Positions 52,696 through 61,714 of a stretch of DNA of 64,000 bases are shown here, in pieces (within the stretch, counting starts at the first letter, position 1; every line of letters starts with the position of its first letter). The stretch comes from DSVZ01 sp964568145 (lineage in GTDB: Bacteria > Verrucomicrobiota > Verrucomicrobiia > Limisphaerales > J093). The translations under genes and the position numbers were made by a program. A model generated the notes under the pieces. That model worked only from the letters and a program-made list of their open reading frames with translations, searched no databases and was not told the origin of the DNA. The stretch is taken from the NCBI GenBank assembly GCA_964568145.1, contig CAZMOZ010000018.1, forward strand, positions 1 through 64,000. The letters are read 5' to 3'.

Positions 52696-54635
52696 TTGGC
52701 AGCGGTCTTCTTGCGTTTGATGACGGCGAGGGAGATGCCGGCCACGGCCACGAGCGCGGGCATGGCGGCGATGTTGAGCCACTTGAGCCGGGTTTCGAGC
52801 GCGTCAATGTCGCGCCGCAACTGCTTGCGCACCTCCTTGAGTTCGCGGTTGGTTTTGGCTTCCTTGGCGCGGAGGCTGGCGATCTCTTGCTGGATGTCCG
52901 GCGGCAGGATCACGCGCTGGTTCTTGGGATCGCGGTTGGCCAGCAGGTCGTTCAGCTTGCGCTGGGTCTCCGCCACGTCGTCCTCGAGCCGCTTGATGGT
53001 GTCGCGATAGCGCTGCTCGGCCTGGGCCTGGATGTTTTTCACGACCACGAACTCGCGCCGCTGCACGCCCCGGCTGCGCACGCGGATGAGGTCGCTGTCG
53101 CCCATCAACTGCTCGACCAGGTTCTGCGCGAAGCTCAGGTTGCCGTTGAACGGCGCGATGAGCTTCTGGCCGAAGAAATTCTGGATCTGCACGCTGAACT
53201 GGTCGTACAGCAGGTCGGTGTCGCCCACCAGCACGACCACGCCGTCCTGGGTGGATTCCTTGAGGGCCTCCGGCTTGGCGGCTTCGGCTTCGCCTTCCTT
53301 CTTCTCGCCGGCGGAGGGCGCGGTGTCGCCGGGCTTGCCGTCCGGGAAGGCGGTTTTGAATTTGCCCGTCAGCCGCAGAGCCAGGGTGAATTCCTTTTCC
53401 TCGGGCTTGAAGTCCTTGATGTCCGCGCCGCCGCCGAACTGCGCCATCATCTTGTCCACCAGCATCGCGTTCTTCGAGGACTTGAGCAGCGCGGTCTGCG
53501 TGAGGCCGCTGGCGGGCGAGCCGGTGAAGATGCCGGTGCCGGGCAGCAGCAGGCTGTCAATGTCGGCCGTGACCACGTCGTCGCGGTTGATGGCCACCGG
53601 CGTCAGCGAAAGCCACGTGGGTTCGGGGCTGGGCCGGCCGTCCTGCCCGCGGCGGACCTGGGTGAAGTAGTCCTTGTCCGCCAGGACCTTGTTGATGTCG
53701 AACTCGAAGCCCCAGGCTTTCACCAGCTTGTCGAGCGTGGACCCGCCCTGGGCCGCGCGCTGGAGCATGTTCTGCATGCCCATCGCGTTGCGGCTGTCCA
53801 CGACGGACATCGGGTCGAGGAAGGCCACCAACTTGCCGCCGCGCAGCACGAACTGGTCGAGCGCGAACTGGGTCTTCTCCGAGATGCCGGCCGGATGCAC
53901 CACCAGCAGCACTTGGAGGTCGTCGTCAATCTTCTCCGCAGTGAGCTCCACTTGGCGGACGTTGAAGTCGCGCCGCAGTTCGGTGAGGAACACCCACGGG
54001 TCCTGCCCGCCGCCCATCTGCATCATCATCGGGTTCATGCGCTGGCCGAAGACCGGCAGGGCGCTCATCACTCCGATGTTCGGCTTCTGCGGGTTGATCA
54101 CCTGGGCGATGGCGCGGGTGAGATCGTATTCGAGCAGGCGCTCGCGCTGCGGATCAAGGAAGGGCAGGGCCGCTTTTTGGTCCAGGCTGGTCACCGCAAG
54201 ACCCAGATAGACCTTGTCGCCCATGCCGATCAGGCCGCTGGGACTGAGCACCTGGCCTTCAATGCCGTCCAGCCGGGCCGAGTCTTCCGCGTCCGAGTCG
54301 GGCTGGGGATCGAACTTCTTGACCTCGATCCTGCCGCGGGCCGCCTGCTGGTACTCGGCCAGCAGGTCCTCGACGCGGTCGCCGTAGTTTTTGAGCTGGA
54401 CCGGCATCTCGGACGAGCCGCGTGTGCGGTAGAAATGAATGACCACCGGCGTGTCAATCTTGGCCAGGATGCGCCGCGTGCCCTCCGAGAGCGTGTAGAG
54501 GCTGTCTTCGGTGAGATCGAGCCGCACCTTGGCGAAGTTGATGATGACGGCCAGGGCCACGAGGACCAGGAACATGGCCGCGATTCCGAGGCCGGAGTAC
54601 AGCAGCGGCTCCCATTTGTGTTTGTTGTGCGTCAT
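52692..54635 (-). CDS. GldG-like ABC transporter auxiliary protein
   Basis: A 647-residue protein with an N-terminal helix (LYSGLGIAAMFLVLVALAVI), a long extracytoplasmic ABC_transp_aux (PF09822-like) domain (VRLDLTEDSLYTLSEGTRRIL; YRTRGSSEMPVQLKNYGDRV; FDPQPDSD), a coiled coil (about 560-620, RYRDTIKRLEDDVAETQRKL) and a C-terminal helix. In Bacteroidetes GldG is part of the gliding/secretion ABC complex with GldA and GldF; in this phylum the set is widespread without gliding, so a general envelope role is likely. The coupled downstream gene encodes DUF4340. Confidence 0.9.
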   Translation of the reverse strand: MTHNKHKWEPLLYSGLGIAAMFLVLVALAVIINFAKVRLDLTEDSLYTLSEGTRRILAKIDTPVVIHFYRTRGSSEMPVQLKNYGDRVEDLLAEYQQAARGRIEVKKFDPQPDSDAEDSARLDGIEGQVLSPSGLIGMGDKVYLGLAVTSLDQKAALPFLDPQRERLLEYDLTRAIAQVINPQKPNIGVMSALPVFGQRMNPMMMQMGGGQDPWVFLTELRRDFNVRQVELTAEKIDDDLQVLLVVHPAGISEKTQFALDQFVLRGGKLVAFLDPMSVVDSRNAMGMQNMLQRAAQGGSTLDKLVKAWGFEFDINKVLADKDYFTQVRRGQDGRPSPEPTWLSLTPVAINRDDVVTADIDSLLLPGTGIFTGSPASGLTQTALLKSSKNAMLVDKMMAQFGGGADIKDFKPEEKEFTLALRLTGKFKTAFPDGKPGDTAPSAGEKKEGEAEAAKPEALKESTQDGVVVLVGDTDLLYDQFSVQIQNFFGQKLIAPFNGNLSFAQNLVEQLMGDSDLIRVRSRGVQRREFVVVKNIQAQAEQRYRDTIKRLEDDVAETQRKLNDLLANRDPKNQRVILPPDIQQEIASLRAKEAKTNRELKEVRKQLRRDIDALETRLKWLNIAAMPALVAVAGISLAVIKRKKTAAK

Positions 54636-54660
54636 GGGCGGAAAAGGTTGGGGGAAAGGT

Positions 54661-55464
54661 TCAGCCGGCGCGGTGACTGCGGATGATCACCCCGGTGGTG
54701 AACAGGCAGAACACCATCACCAGCACGAAGTACACGAGGTCGCGCAGGTCAATGACCCCGCGCTGGAAGCCCTCGAAGTGCGGCATCACGCTGAACGACG
54801 CCACCAGATCGAGCAGCCACGCCGGCGCCCAAGTCAGTTCGTCGGTCACCGGCGGCCAGCCGGCCAGGATCAGAAACAGGCAGCCCACCACGGACAGGAT
54901 GAAGCTGACCACCTGGTTGCGCGTCATGGCCGAGGTCATGGAGCCCACGGACAGGTAGGCGCCAGCCATCAGGAAGCTCCCCAGATAGCCGGTGAAAATG
55001 GCGCCCATGTCCGGGTCGCCCAGATAGCCGACGGTGAACACCAGCGGAAAGGTGAGCACCAGCGCCAGCCCCAGAAACAGCCAGGAGGCGAGAAATTTTC
55101 CGACAATCGCCTGCCAGGCCGTAACCGGCAGGGTGAGCAGCAGTTCGAGGGTGCCCACGCGCCGTTCCTCCGCCCACAGGCGCATGCCCACCGCCGGCAC
55201 CAGGAACAGGTACAGCCACGGATGCCACATGAAGAACGAAACCAATGCGGCCTCGTTGCGGAGAAAGAACTTGCCCACGTTGAAGGTGAAGAAACCCGCC
55301 AGCACCAGGAAGATGACGATGAACACGTAGGCCACCGGCGAGGCGAAGTAGCCGGTCAGCTCGCGTTTGGCGATGGTCCAGATGTTGCGGAGCGCGCCGG
55401 TGTGCTCGCCTTGCAGGGCGGGCGCCTCGGCCGGCACGGCGGCGGCTTGAACGGAATCAGACAT
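54661..55464 (-). CDS. ABC-2 type permease (GldF-like)
   Basis: A 267-residue permease with six helices, of the ABC-2 family, beginning NIWTIAKRELTGYFASPVAY. Segments EERRVGTLELLLTLPVTAWQ and YLSVGSMTSAMTRNQVVSFI are typical of GldF/NosY-type permeases. It overlaps the ATPase gene by eight bases and precedes the GldG-like gene by 25 bases, so all four genes form one operon transcribed leftward. Confidence 0.93.
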   Translation of the reverse strand: MSDSVQAAAVPAEAPALQGEHTGALRNIWTIAKRELTGYFASPVAYVFIVIFLVLAGFFTFNVGKFFLRNEAALVSFFMWHPWLYLFLVPAVGMRLWAEERRVGTLELLLTLPVTAWQAIVGKFLASWLFLGLALVLTFPLVFTVGYLGDPDMGAIFTGYLGSFLMAGAYLSVGSMTSAMTRNQVVSFILSVVGCLFLILAGWPPVTDELTWAPAWLLDLVASFSVMPHFEGFQRGVIDLRDLVYFVLVMVFCLFTTGVIIRSHRAG

Positions 55465-56431
55465 GGGCTTCCTCCTTCACGGTGCGGGTGGTGTCGGGCA
55501 GGGTGATGCTGCGGAAGACCTCGTCGAGCCGGCCTTCCTCGGTTTTGAGTTCGATCAGTTTCCAGCGCTCGCGCAGGGCCAGCTCGAAGATGCTCGCCTG
55601 CAGGTCGCCGTTGCGGGCGCCGGCCTGCGGGTAGGCGCGCACCATCACCGCCGGGCTTTCCCGCAGCACCAGCGTGCGCTTGACGGTGGGCAGTTCGCGC
55701 AACTTCTGGTTCACCGCGGTCAGCGGCGCTTCCTTCACGCTCACCGCCACGGCGCCGGCCAGTTCGGAGCGCTGCCGCAGTTCGGCCGGCGTGCCGTTGG
55801 CCACGATCTGGCCGCGGTCAATGATGATCGCCCGCGTGCAGGCCGCGTCCACCTCCTCGAGAATGTGCGTCGAAAACACGATCGCCTTGGTCTGGCCCAT
55901 GCGGCGGATGAGCGTGCGGACCTCGTGCTTCTGGTTCGGGTCCAGGCCGTCGGTCGGCTCGTCCAGGACCAGCACCGGCGGGTCGTGGATGATGGATTGG
56001 GCGAAACAGGTGCGGTGCCGGTACCCCTTGGACAGCGTGTCCACGCTCTGGTGGATCACGCCGTCGAGAAAGCAGATTTCAATCGCGCGCTGGACGGCCT
56101 TGCGCCGGGCCTCGCCGCGCAGGCCGCGCAGTTCGGCGGCGAAATTGAGAAAGCCCAGCACCGTCATGTCCGTGTACGCGGGGGCGTTCTCCGGCAGGTA
56201 ACCGACGAGGCGCTTGGCGGGGATGGGGTGCTCGGTGATGTCGTATCCGCCCACGGTCACGCGGCCGGCGGTGGGCGGGATGAAGCCGGTGATCATGCGC
56301 ATGGTGGTGGACTTGCCGGCGCCGTTGGGGCCCAAAAAGCCCAGCACCTCGCCGCGCTCGACGGCGAACGAGACGCCGTTGACAGCCAGCTTGGGGCCGA
56401 AGGCCTTGACCAGGTTCTCGACTTTGATCAT
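55457..56431 (-). CDS. ABC transporter ATP-binding protein (GldA-like)
   Basis: A 324-residue ATPase: Walker A GPNGAGKST, the Q-loop-region LPENAPAYTDMTVLGFLNFA, signature region LSKGYRHRTCFAQS (an SKGYRxR variant typical of GldA/NatA-like ATPases), Walker B PVLVLDEPTDGLD and the H-loop STHILEE. A C-terminal DUF4162-like extension of about 90 residues follows. ATG 56431 is chosen since the first strand starts at once; a longer frame to 56461 lacks similarity. First gene of the operon. Confidence 0.94.
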   Translation of the reverse strand: MIKVENLVKAFGPKLAVNGVSFAVERGEVLGFLGPNGAGKSTTMRMITGFIPPTAGRVTVGGYDITEHPIPAKRLVGYLPENAPAYTDMTVLGFLNFAAELRGLRGEARRKAVQRAIEICFLDGVIHQSVDTLSKGYRHRTCFAQSIIHDPPVLVLDEPTDGLDPNQKHEVRTLIRRMGQTKAIVFSTHILEEVDAACTRAIIIDRGQIVANGTPAELRQRSELAGAVAVSVKEAPLTAVNQKLRELPTVKRTLVLRESPAVMVRAYPQAGARNGDLQASIFELALRERWKLIELKTEEGRLDEVFRSITLPDTTRTVKEEAHV

Positions 56432-56862
56432 GCGTCGTTCTCCAAATGCAACCACCGCCAAATCCGGGGAATCCGGTGTTGGGCGGTGGCTGACCCCGCC
56501 GCCGGGTTTTGAGACCCGGTGCGAACGGCCTTATATTTTACACCCGTTGTCAAGTGCGGGCCGCACAATTTAGACAAACGAGGCCCGGAATGTTCAAAAA
56601 AAATTCCCGCCCGGCCCGGGCGGAGGGGGGAGTGCCGGTCTCCGATCCGGCAACACCATTTCGGGTTTTGGATCTCGAACACTGGCTTCCGAGCACGGCT
56701 GGTGGAGCGGGATTCGATCTAACCCCGCTTTCCGATGGCCAACAGCCAACTGTAGCTTGCTCCACGCCCGAGGCTGATGCCACGTCTTTGTCCGCGCGCC
56801 TCAAGCCGGATGGTTCAGCGCCTCGCGGGAGGTCTCGGCCCCAGCTGGGGGCCGGCCAGGCA
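56432..56862. other. AT-richer regulatory gap upstream of ABC operon
   Basis: About 430 bases between the ABC operon start and the TIR gene end. Bases 56530-56610 are much AT-richer than the surroundings and are a likely promoter zone. On the minus strand there is a TTGACA at 56553-56548 followed by an AATATAAGG run, but the spacing is too short for a standard sigma-70 promoter. No gene is supported. Confidence 0.5.
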
Positions 56863-57276
56863 TCATTTTGCGCCGGCGAGGGTGGTCTCGGTGTGCTCAA
56901 GCCACCGGTCGAAGTCTTCCGGCTTCCGAAAATCTCGGATGCTGGCGAACTGATGTTCGTCCAACGCCACCGGCAGCTTCATTGGAACCTTGGTGCCGGC
57001 CACCACCGCCAGAATGGGCTTGCCCAGCGTCCACGCGCCGCCCAGTTCCTGGAGCACCCAGGGCGAGGTCAGCGAATCGGGCGACAAGATGACGACGAAC
57101 AGGTCGGTGTTGGCCAGCGCCTCGCGAAGTTGCGTGCGCCAGTTTTCACCGGCACTGAGGGCATCGGCGGACAGAACTCGGACATCACGCCGCGCGCTCA
57201 ACAGACTGCGCAGCCTGTCGGCGTATTCCGCGTCCTTTGTCGAGTGACTGACGAAAACGTGGTGCAGACCTCTCAT
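56863..57276 (-). CDS. Stand-alone TIR-domain protein
   Basis: A 137-residue protein that consists of little more than one TIR domain: HHVFVSHSTKDAEYADRLRS (box 1 type), then DALSAGENWRTQLREALANT, DLFVVILSPDSLTSPWVLQE and LGGAWTLGKPILAVVAG. The Ser-x-x-Ser-x-Trp-x-x-x-Glu arrangement includes W73 and E77, the position of the catalytic glutamate in NAD-cleaving TIR enzymes. Stand-alone bacterial TIR proteins serve as NADases or signal generators in anti-phage systems, usually with a partner. Here the only neighbour is the broken TIR gene directly upstream, whose stop overlaps this start. Confidence 0.85.
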   Translation of the reverse strand: MRGLHHVFVSHSTKDAEYADRLRSLLSARRDVRVLSADALSAGENWRTQLREALANTDLFVVILSPDSLTSPWVLQELGGAWTLGKPILAVVAGTKVPMKLPVALDEHQFASIRDFRKPEDFDRWLEHTETTLAGAK

Positions 57277-57702
57277 CGCGGCTTCACTTTTCGGGCTCGT
57301 TTGTGCATCTCGGCAGTACAGGTGTCAAAGTCGTTGAGATCAATCGCCCGGCAGTTGGCGATCACCGTTGGCATGTCTTTGGGCTGCACTTTGTCCATGA
57401 TCGCCACCACCCGCTTGCCAAGCATCCAGGCGCCGGCGATCTCGACCAGCACCTACTCCCGGCGGATGGAGTGAGGTGTCAGCAACACCACGAGTTCATC
57501 GCATCCTCGAAGGTTAGCCCGGAGAGTTTCCGGGATCGAGTCGCCGCCCTGGATGTCCCTTTCATCCAGGAAGGTCCGGATCGAAGCCTCTCGTCCCTGA
57601 GCTTCAATCACATGAGACATCTGGCGCGCGATCCACCGGCCATTACGATGAATGGCTGATGAAGACCAGATAGCCGCCGGGTTTCGGTTGTTTTTTCGGC
57701 AT
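57273..57702 (-). pseudogene. Second TIR-domain gene, broken by frameshift and stop
   Basis: Reading the minus strand from ATG 57702 gives MPKKQPKPGGYLVFISHSS, the start of a TIR domain, then a stop. Skipping one T (complement of base 57645) restores the frame: WIARQMSHVIEAQGREASIR, TFLDERDIQGGDSIPETLRA, then CDELVVLLTPHSIRRE, an in-frame TAG at 57455-57453 where Trp is expected, and VLVEIAGAWMLGKRVVAIMD up to a TGA that overlaps the ATG of the intact TIR gene. So it is about 140 codons of homologous, coupled TIR sequence with one insertion and one nonsense change, both needing confirmation as real and not sequencing errors. Confidence 0.8.
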
Positions 57703-57771
57703 GGCTTGTTGCCTTCAACTCCTCACCATCAACGCTGGCATCGGCCAGAAAGTCCACGTCGCCATCGCTTG

Positions 57772-60009
57772 TCACGCCGGATAATCCAGCGCCTCGCGGG
57801 TCATCACCTGGGTCAGCGCCGTGGCCGCGCGGTCCTTGGCCAGCCGGCAGCCGGTCAGGCAGCCGTCCAGCTTGAGCCGCAGCCGCACGAACTCCTCCCG
57901 GCCGGTGAACCGCGCGCACGGCCCGGCCTTGAACGGATGCGCCTCCCCGGTCTCGATCACCTCCGTGTACGCGCCGGCCGAGCCTTCGATACCCGGAATG
58001 ATACCCTCGAGCGACTCCAGTTCTTGCGCCTGGTAGCACGCGTGGCAACTGGCCTCGTCCCACGCCGGGTGCCGGTGGTAGCCGTGGACCACCTCCGCGC
58101 AAATCCGGCCCACTTCACCGGCGGCGCGCCCGGCCTGCGTGTGGCAAAGGTCGGTGAAGAACGCCACGGTGCCGGCCAGGCCGTCGGCCAGTGCGGGATT
58201 CGCCGCGCCCCGGGCCTCCAGTTCGATCACGTCGAGGATGAACTGCCGCACCGCGAGCAACCAGCACAGCGCGTCCGCCAGCGGGAAGGTCACGCCCTGG
58301 CGGGTCTTGTGGTAGAGCTTGTCGCCCTCGGCGTCGGTCGCGGTCTGGACGTACTGCAGCGTCCACCGCCAGAGCTGCATCGCCGTGGCCAGCGTGCAGG
58401 CGCCGGTGCCCGGCCGCTCGCCGGCCAGGCGGCGCATCTCGGCGATCCACTGCTCGAACTGCGCCAGGAACAGCTCGTTCGTCATGGTGATCGAAAGCTG
58501 CAGGCGCTGCACGGCCTCGGGGCCTTCGTAAGTCGCCTCGAGCTGGGCATCCATCCACTTCTGGCCGAGAAAACCCGGACAATCCTCGGTGACGCCGTAG
58601 CCGCCCATCAGGCTCACGGCCTCGCGCATCATGTTCGCGCCGTGGCCGGTGTTCCACAGCTTGCAGGCCGGGCACAGCACGTTGGCCAGCGCGTCCAACT
58701 GGACAAACCGGACCAGCGGGTCCGACTCGATCGCCTCCTGGCGTTTGAGGTCGCGCGCGCCGACGGGCAGCGCGAGCAGTTTCACCAGTTCCAGCGCCTC
58801 GGCCTGTTTCTTCGCCAGTTCCTTGAGCGCGGCCCGGCCGGTCAGCTTCTTCCCGGCCAGCAGCCGGTCCTTTTCGCGCTCGAGCGGGTCCAGCTCGTCA
58901 AACAGCCGCGCGGCCGCGAAGCCCAGCGAGGCGCTGGCCTCGCCGCTGGCCCAGATGTCCACCAGGCGGTGCAGCACGTCCTCCTTCTGCTGGAGGCCGA
59001 GTTCGTACCGGGGCGTGCCGGGAGCGCCTTCGCCGCCGCGAAAACGCCGGCGGTGATACAGGATCACCGGCTCGACCGCCGAGAGCAGCTTGGCGGTGGT
59101 CATCAAGCCCACGGTCACGCGCGTGCGGCGGAAGACCGCCTCGATGATTTCGCCGTGGGAATAGTTCGGTACGATGACGCCGTTCTGCACGGTGTAGCCG
59201 CCCACGATGCGGCTGGCCGGCACCTGGAGGTTGAAGACGGGATCGTTCGTCGAGGAAAGCTGGTGCACCAGTTTTTTGGTGGGCGTGCCCCGGTCCCACG
59301 TGCCGGGATCGCCTTCCTCGAGGATGACCATGCAACTGCCCTTGATGCGGGGATCGTCCGAGTCCACCGCCGCGGTGACGACGTTGGCGAAGGCCATGTT
59401 CGTGATGAAGCGTCCGCGCTTGTCCACCTGGAGGATCGGCTCGCCGTCTTCGGGCCAGGCGGCCACGCGCACCTTGCCCGCGAGCATGCCGGTTTCCACG
59501 CCCACGAACGGAATCGGCTCGGTGAGCGCAAACGCGGCGCGCACCTGCCGGCGGTCTTCGTCGGGCTTCAATGGCGCCGCGCCGGCGACGTATTTCGCGC
59601 GCTGCTCCGGCGTGCCGCGCTCGTGGATGGGCGCCAGGCCCAGGTTCCCCGCCAGGCTGCACGTGGCCGCCCCGGCGTCCACCCAGGACAGCTCGAAGGC
59701 GATCAGCGCCAGCGCCAGATTCTTCGGCCCGGCGATGAAGCCGCCTTGCTCCGGGTCGAGAAAGGCGGCGGTGATGCCGCTTTCGTCGAAGCGCCGCAAC
59801 AGGCCGGCCTTGGCGGGGGTCCAGTCGTGCGAGTTGCGCCCGCCCTCGGCCACGACGCGCGCCACCGAGCCGCGGGCCACGCCGCGGGCGGCCTGCACGA
59901 GCATCTGCAGCTCGAAACGGTCGGCAAAGCGCCACATGACCTGGCGGACTTCATCGGAGGGCAGGGTCTGGAGCGGCGCGGCGGTGGACGGTGCGAGGCT
60001 CGTTTGCAT
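57772..60009 (-). CDS. Long acyl-CoA dehydrogenase-family protein
   Basis: A 745-residue flavoprotein of the acyl-CoA dehydrogenase/oxidase superfamily, nearly twice the usual length. The N-terminal half has GLAPIHERGTPEQRAKYVAG, ALTEPIPFVGVETG (FAD/substrate loop) and ITNMAFANVVTAAVDSDDPR; the C-terminal half has NMMREAVSLMGGYGVTEDCP and ATYEGPEAVQRLQLS, where the Glu is the expected catalytic base position. A further helical domain of about 220 residues follows (LYHKTRQGVTFPLADALCWL), resembling the extra domain of very-long-chain enzymes. ATG 60009 is chosen; the upstream frame is intergenic-like. No other beta-oxidation genes are adjacent. Confidence 0.88.
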   Translation of the reverse strand: MQTSLAPSTAAPLQTLPSDEVRQVMWRFADRFELQMLVQAARGVARGSVARVVAEGGRNSHDWTPAKAGLLRRFDESGITAAFLDPEQGGFIAGPKNLALALIAFELSWVDAGAATCSLAGNLGLAPIHERGTPEQRAKYVAGAAPLKPDEDRRQVRAAFALTEPIPFVGVETGMLAGKVRVAAWPEDGEPILQVDKRGRFITNMAFANVVTAAVDSDDPRIKGSCMVILEEGDPGTWDRGTPTKKLVHQLSSTNDPVFNLQVPASRIVGGYTVQNGVIVPNYSHGEIIEAVFRRTRVTVGLMTTAKLLSAVEPVILYHRRRFRGGEGAPGTPRYELGLQQKEDVLHRLVDIWASGEASASLGFAAARLFDELDPLEREKDRLLAGKKLTGRAALKELAKKQAEALELVKLLALPVGARDLKRQEAIESDPLVRFVQLDALANVLCPACKLWNTGHGANMMREAVSLMGGYGVTEDCPGFLGQKWMDAQLEATYEGPEAVQRLQLSITMTNELFLAQFEQWIAEMRRLAGERPGTGACTLATAMQLWRWTLQYVQTATDAEGDKLYHKTRQGVTFPLADALCWLLAVRQFILDVIELEARGAANPALADGLAGTVAFFTDLCHTQAGRAAGEVGRICAEVVHGYHRHPAWDEASCHACYQAQELESLEGIIPGIEGSAGAYTEVIETGEAHPFKAGPCARFTGREEFVRLRLKLDGCLTGCRLAKDRAATALTQVMTREALDYPA

Positions 60010-60126
60010 GGTCTTGCTCAAATGATCCCAACTGGACTGGCGGCGACTATGGCCAAGGCCCGGCCGCAAGTCACCAGTGAAGCGGCGCGGAATTGCGTCG
60101 GCGCCGCGTGCCACCTGCAGTGGCGC

Positions 60127-60260
60127 AGGCGCCCCCGCCAGCCCTCGTGGCAGGTCGCTCCTCGCCGCGGGGCGACGGGTTCCGGCCGCTGAGCCAGCGG
60201 CCGGCTACCACATGCCGAATCCCAGCCCACCACCCCCTTTGAGTTTCTGAGTTTGGGCTC
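60127..60260 (-). repeat. Dispersed repeat R3, copy 2 (inverted)
   Basis: Reverse-complement counterpart of 26088-26205, sharing ATGCCGAATCC, GGCCGGCTACC, GGGGCGACGGG and CCACCCCCTTTGAGTTTCTGAG. It fills most of the gap 60010-60356 between the acyl-CoA dehydrogenase and aminotransferase genes; a GCCGGGCTGGAAGCCCGG palindrome at about 60276-60293 is the only other structure. Confidence 0.75.
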
Positions 60261-60356
60261 TCGCGCCGTGTCCGCCGGGCTGGAAGCCCGGTTCGACGGC
60301 AGGCTGGGAAGCCTGACGCCACCGAGTCAGGTCGCGGGTGATCCGCCCGCTTTCCT

Positions 60357-61646
60357 TCAGCTCAGCGCGGCAACCACGCCCTCGATGGCGGCCAGCCCGG
60401 ACTCGGCGTCGGCCCGGCTCAGATTCAGCGCCGGCAGCAGACGCACCACCTGCGGGCCCGCCGGCACGGTGAGCACGCCCGCTTCGTGCAGCCGGTTCAC
60501 GAATTGCAGCGCGGCCGGCTTGTCGCTGGCGGCGAAGGCGGCGATCTGCTCCTTTGGCGCCAGCTCGAAGCCCAGCATCAGGCCCAGCCCCCGTACGGTC
60601 ACGATCACGCCCGGATGCCGAGCGGCGATTTGTCCCAGCCCGGCCTTGAGGAACTCGCCTTGCGCGCGGGCGTTGTCCGCCAGCTTTTCGCGCTCGATGA
60701 CTTCGAGCACCCGCAACGCCACGGCGCAGGCCAGCGGCGTGCCGCCGTACGTGGTCGCGTGCATCCCCGGTCCGAGCAAATCCTGGTACGGCGCGCGCAC
60801 CCAGAACGCGCCGATCGGGAAGCCGCCACCCAGCGACTTCGCCATCGAAACGCCGTCGGGCAGAAACCCGTCGCCGCCGGGCACGCCTTCGAGGATGCGC
60901 TGGAAGCTCTGGAAACGGCCGGTCCGGTAGTGCCCGCACTGCACGCCGTCCATCAGCAGCAGCAGTTTCTTTTCGTCGCACAGCGCGCGCAGGCCCAGCA
61001 GGTAATCCGGCGTGGCGGGCGTGATGCCGCCTTCGCCCTGCACGCCTTCGATGAGGATGGCCACCGTGGCGGGGGATAACGCGTCGCGCAGGGCCGGGAG
61101 GTCGTTGAACGCCACGTGCCGGAAGCCCGGCACCATCGGCTCGAACCCTTTCTTCACCTTGTCCTGGCCGGTCGCGGCAATGCCCGCCAGCGTGCGGCCG
61201 TGAAACGAGTTCACCGCGGTGAGGATTTCAAAGCGGCCTTCGTCGTGGCCGAAACGGCGGGCGAGCTTGAACAGGCCTTCGTTGGCCTCGCCGCCGCTGT
61301 TCGCAAAGAACACCTTGCCCGGGCCGAGCCGCCGCACCAGCGCCTCCGCCAGCCGGCCCTGCGGCTCGTGGTAGTACAGGTTCGAGACATGGATGAGCCG
61401 TTGGGCCTGCTGCGCTAGCGCGTCGCTGATCGCCGGGTGCGCGTGGCCGAGGCAGTTCACCGCGATGCCGGCGCCAAGATCGAGGTAGCGCCGGCCGTGC
61501 ACATCCCAGACCTGGCTGCCGGCGCCGCGGCTGAAGGCGAGATCGAAGCGCCCGTAGCTGGGCACGACGTACTGCTGGAACAGCGCCTGCACGGTGGCGA
61601 ACTCGTTGCGCACAATCGGCGGCGGCGGGGGCACGATCTCTTTCAT
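60357..61646 (-). CDS. Class III aminotransferase (acetylornithine/ornithine type)
   Basis: A 429-residue PLP enzyme. Motifs: LDLGAGIAVNCLGHAHPAIS, FFANSGGEANEGLFKLARRF with NSFHGRT, the LLMDGVQCGHYRTGRF segment carrying the PLP-pairing Asp, the Lys270 Schiff base in GVSMAKSLGGGFPIG, and TTYGGTPLACAVALRVLEVI. It belongs to the ArgD/GabT/Oat group; the overall pattern favours acetylornithine aminotransferase in arginine synthesis. In the usual D-E-x-Q motif the Glu is Gly here. No other arginine genes are near, so the specific role is provisional. Confidence 0.85.
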   Translation of the reverse strand: MKEIVPPPPPIVRNEFATVQALFQQYVVPSYGRFDLAFSRGAGSQVWDVHGRRYLDLGAGIAVNCLGHAHPAISDALAQQAQRLIHVSNLYYHEPQGRLAEALVRRLGPGKVFFANSGGEANEGLFKLARRFGHDEGRFEILTAVNSFHGRTLAGIAATGQDKVKKGFEPMVPGFRHVAFNDLPALRDALSPATVAILIEGVQGEGGITPATPDYLLGLRALCDEKKLLLLMDGVQCGHYRTGRFQSFQRILEGVPGGDGFLPDGVSMAKSLGGGFPIGAFWVRAPYQDLLGPGMHATTYGGTPLACAVALRVLEVIEREKLADNARAQGEFLKAGLGQIAARHPGVIVTVRGLGLMLGFELAPKEQIAAFAASDKPAALQFVNRLHEAGVLTVPAGPQVVRLLPALNLSRADAESGLAAIEGVVAALS

Positions 61647-61714
61647 GTGGCGGGCAGCTTAACCACCATACCCGGCCGGGAAGGCAAGCGGATTTTGCGG
61701 CGCAGACGTTTTCG

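Noticed and set aside
52887..54686. A 599-codon plus-strand open frame opposite the GldG-like gene
   Set aside because: Antisense to a clear ABC auxiliary protein gene; histidine/arginine/leucine-rich with no domain.
56525..56560. TTGACA plus AATATAAGG on the minus strand as a promoter of the ABC operon
   Set aside because: The spacing between the two hexamer-like motifs is about 12 bases, too short for a sigma-70 promoter, so only the AT-rich zone is reported.
57608..58102. A minus-strand frame covering the end of the acyl-CoA dehydrogenase gene and the TIR gene start
   Set aside because: Its first part is an out-of-frame shadow of the dehydrogenase; the remainder only partly overlaps the real TIR frame and matches nothing.
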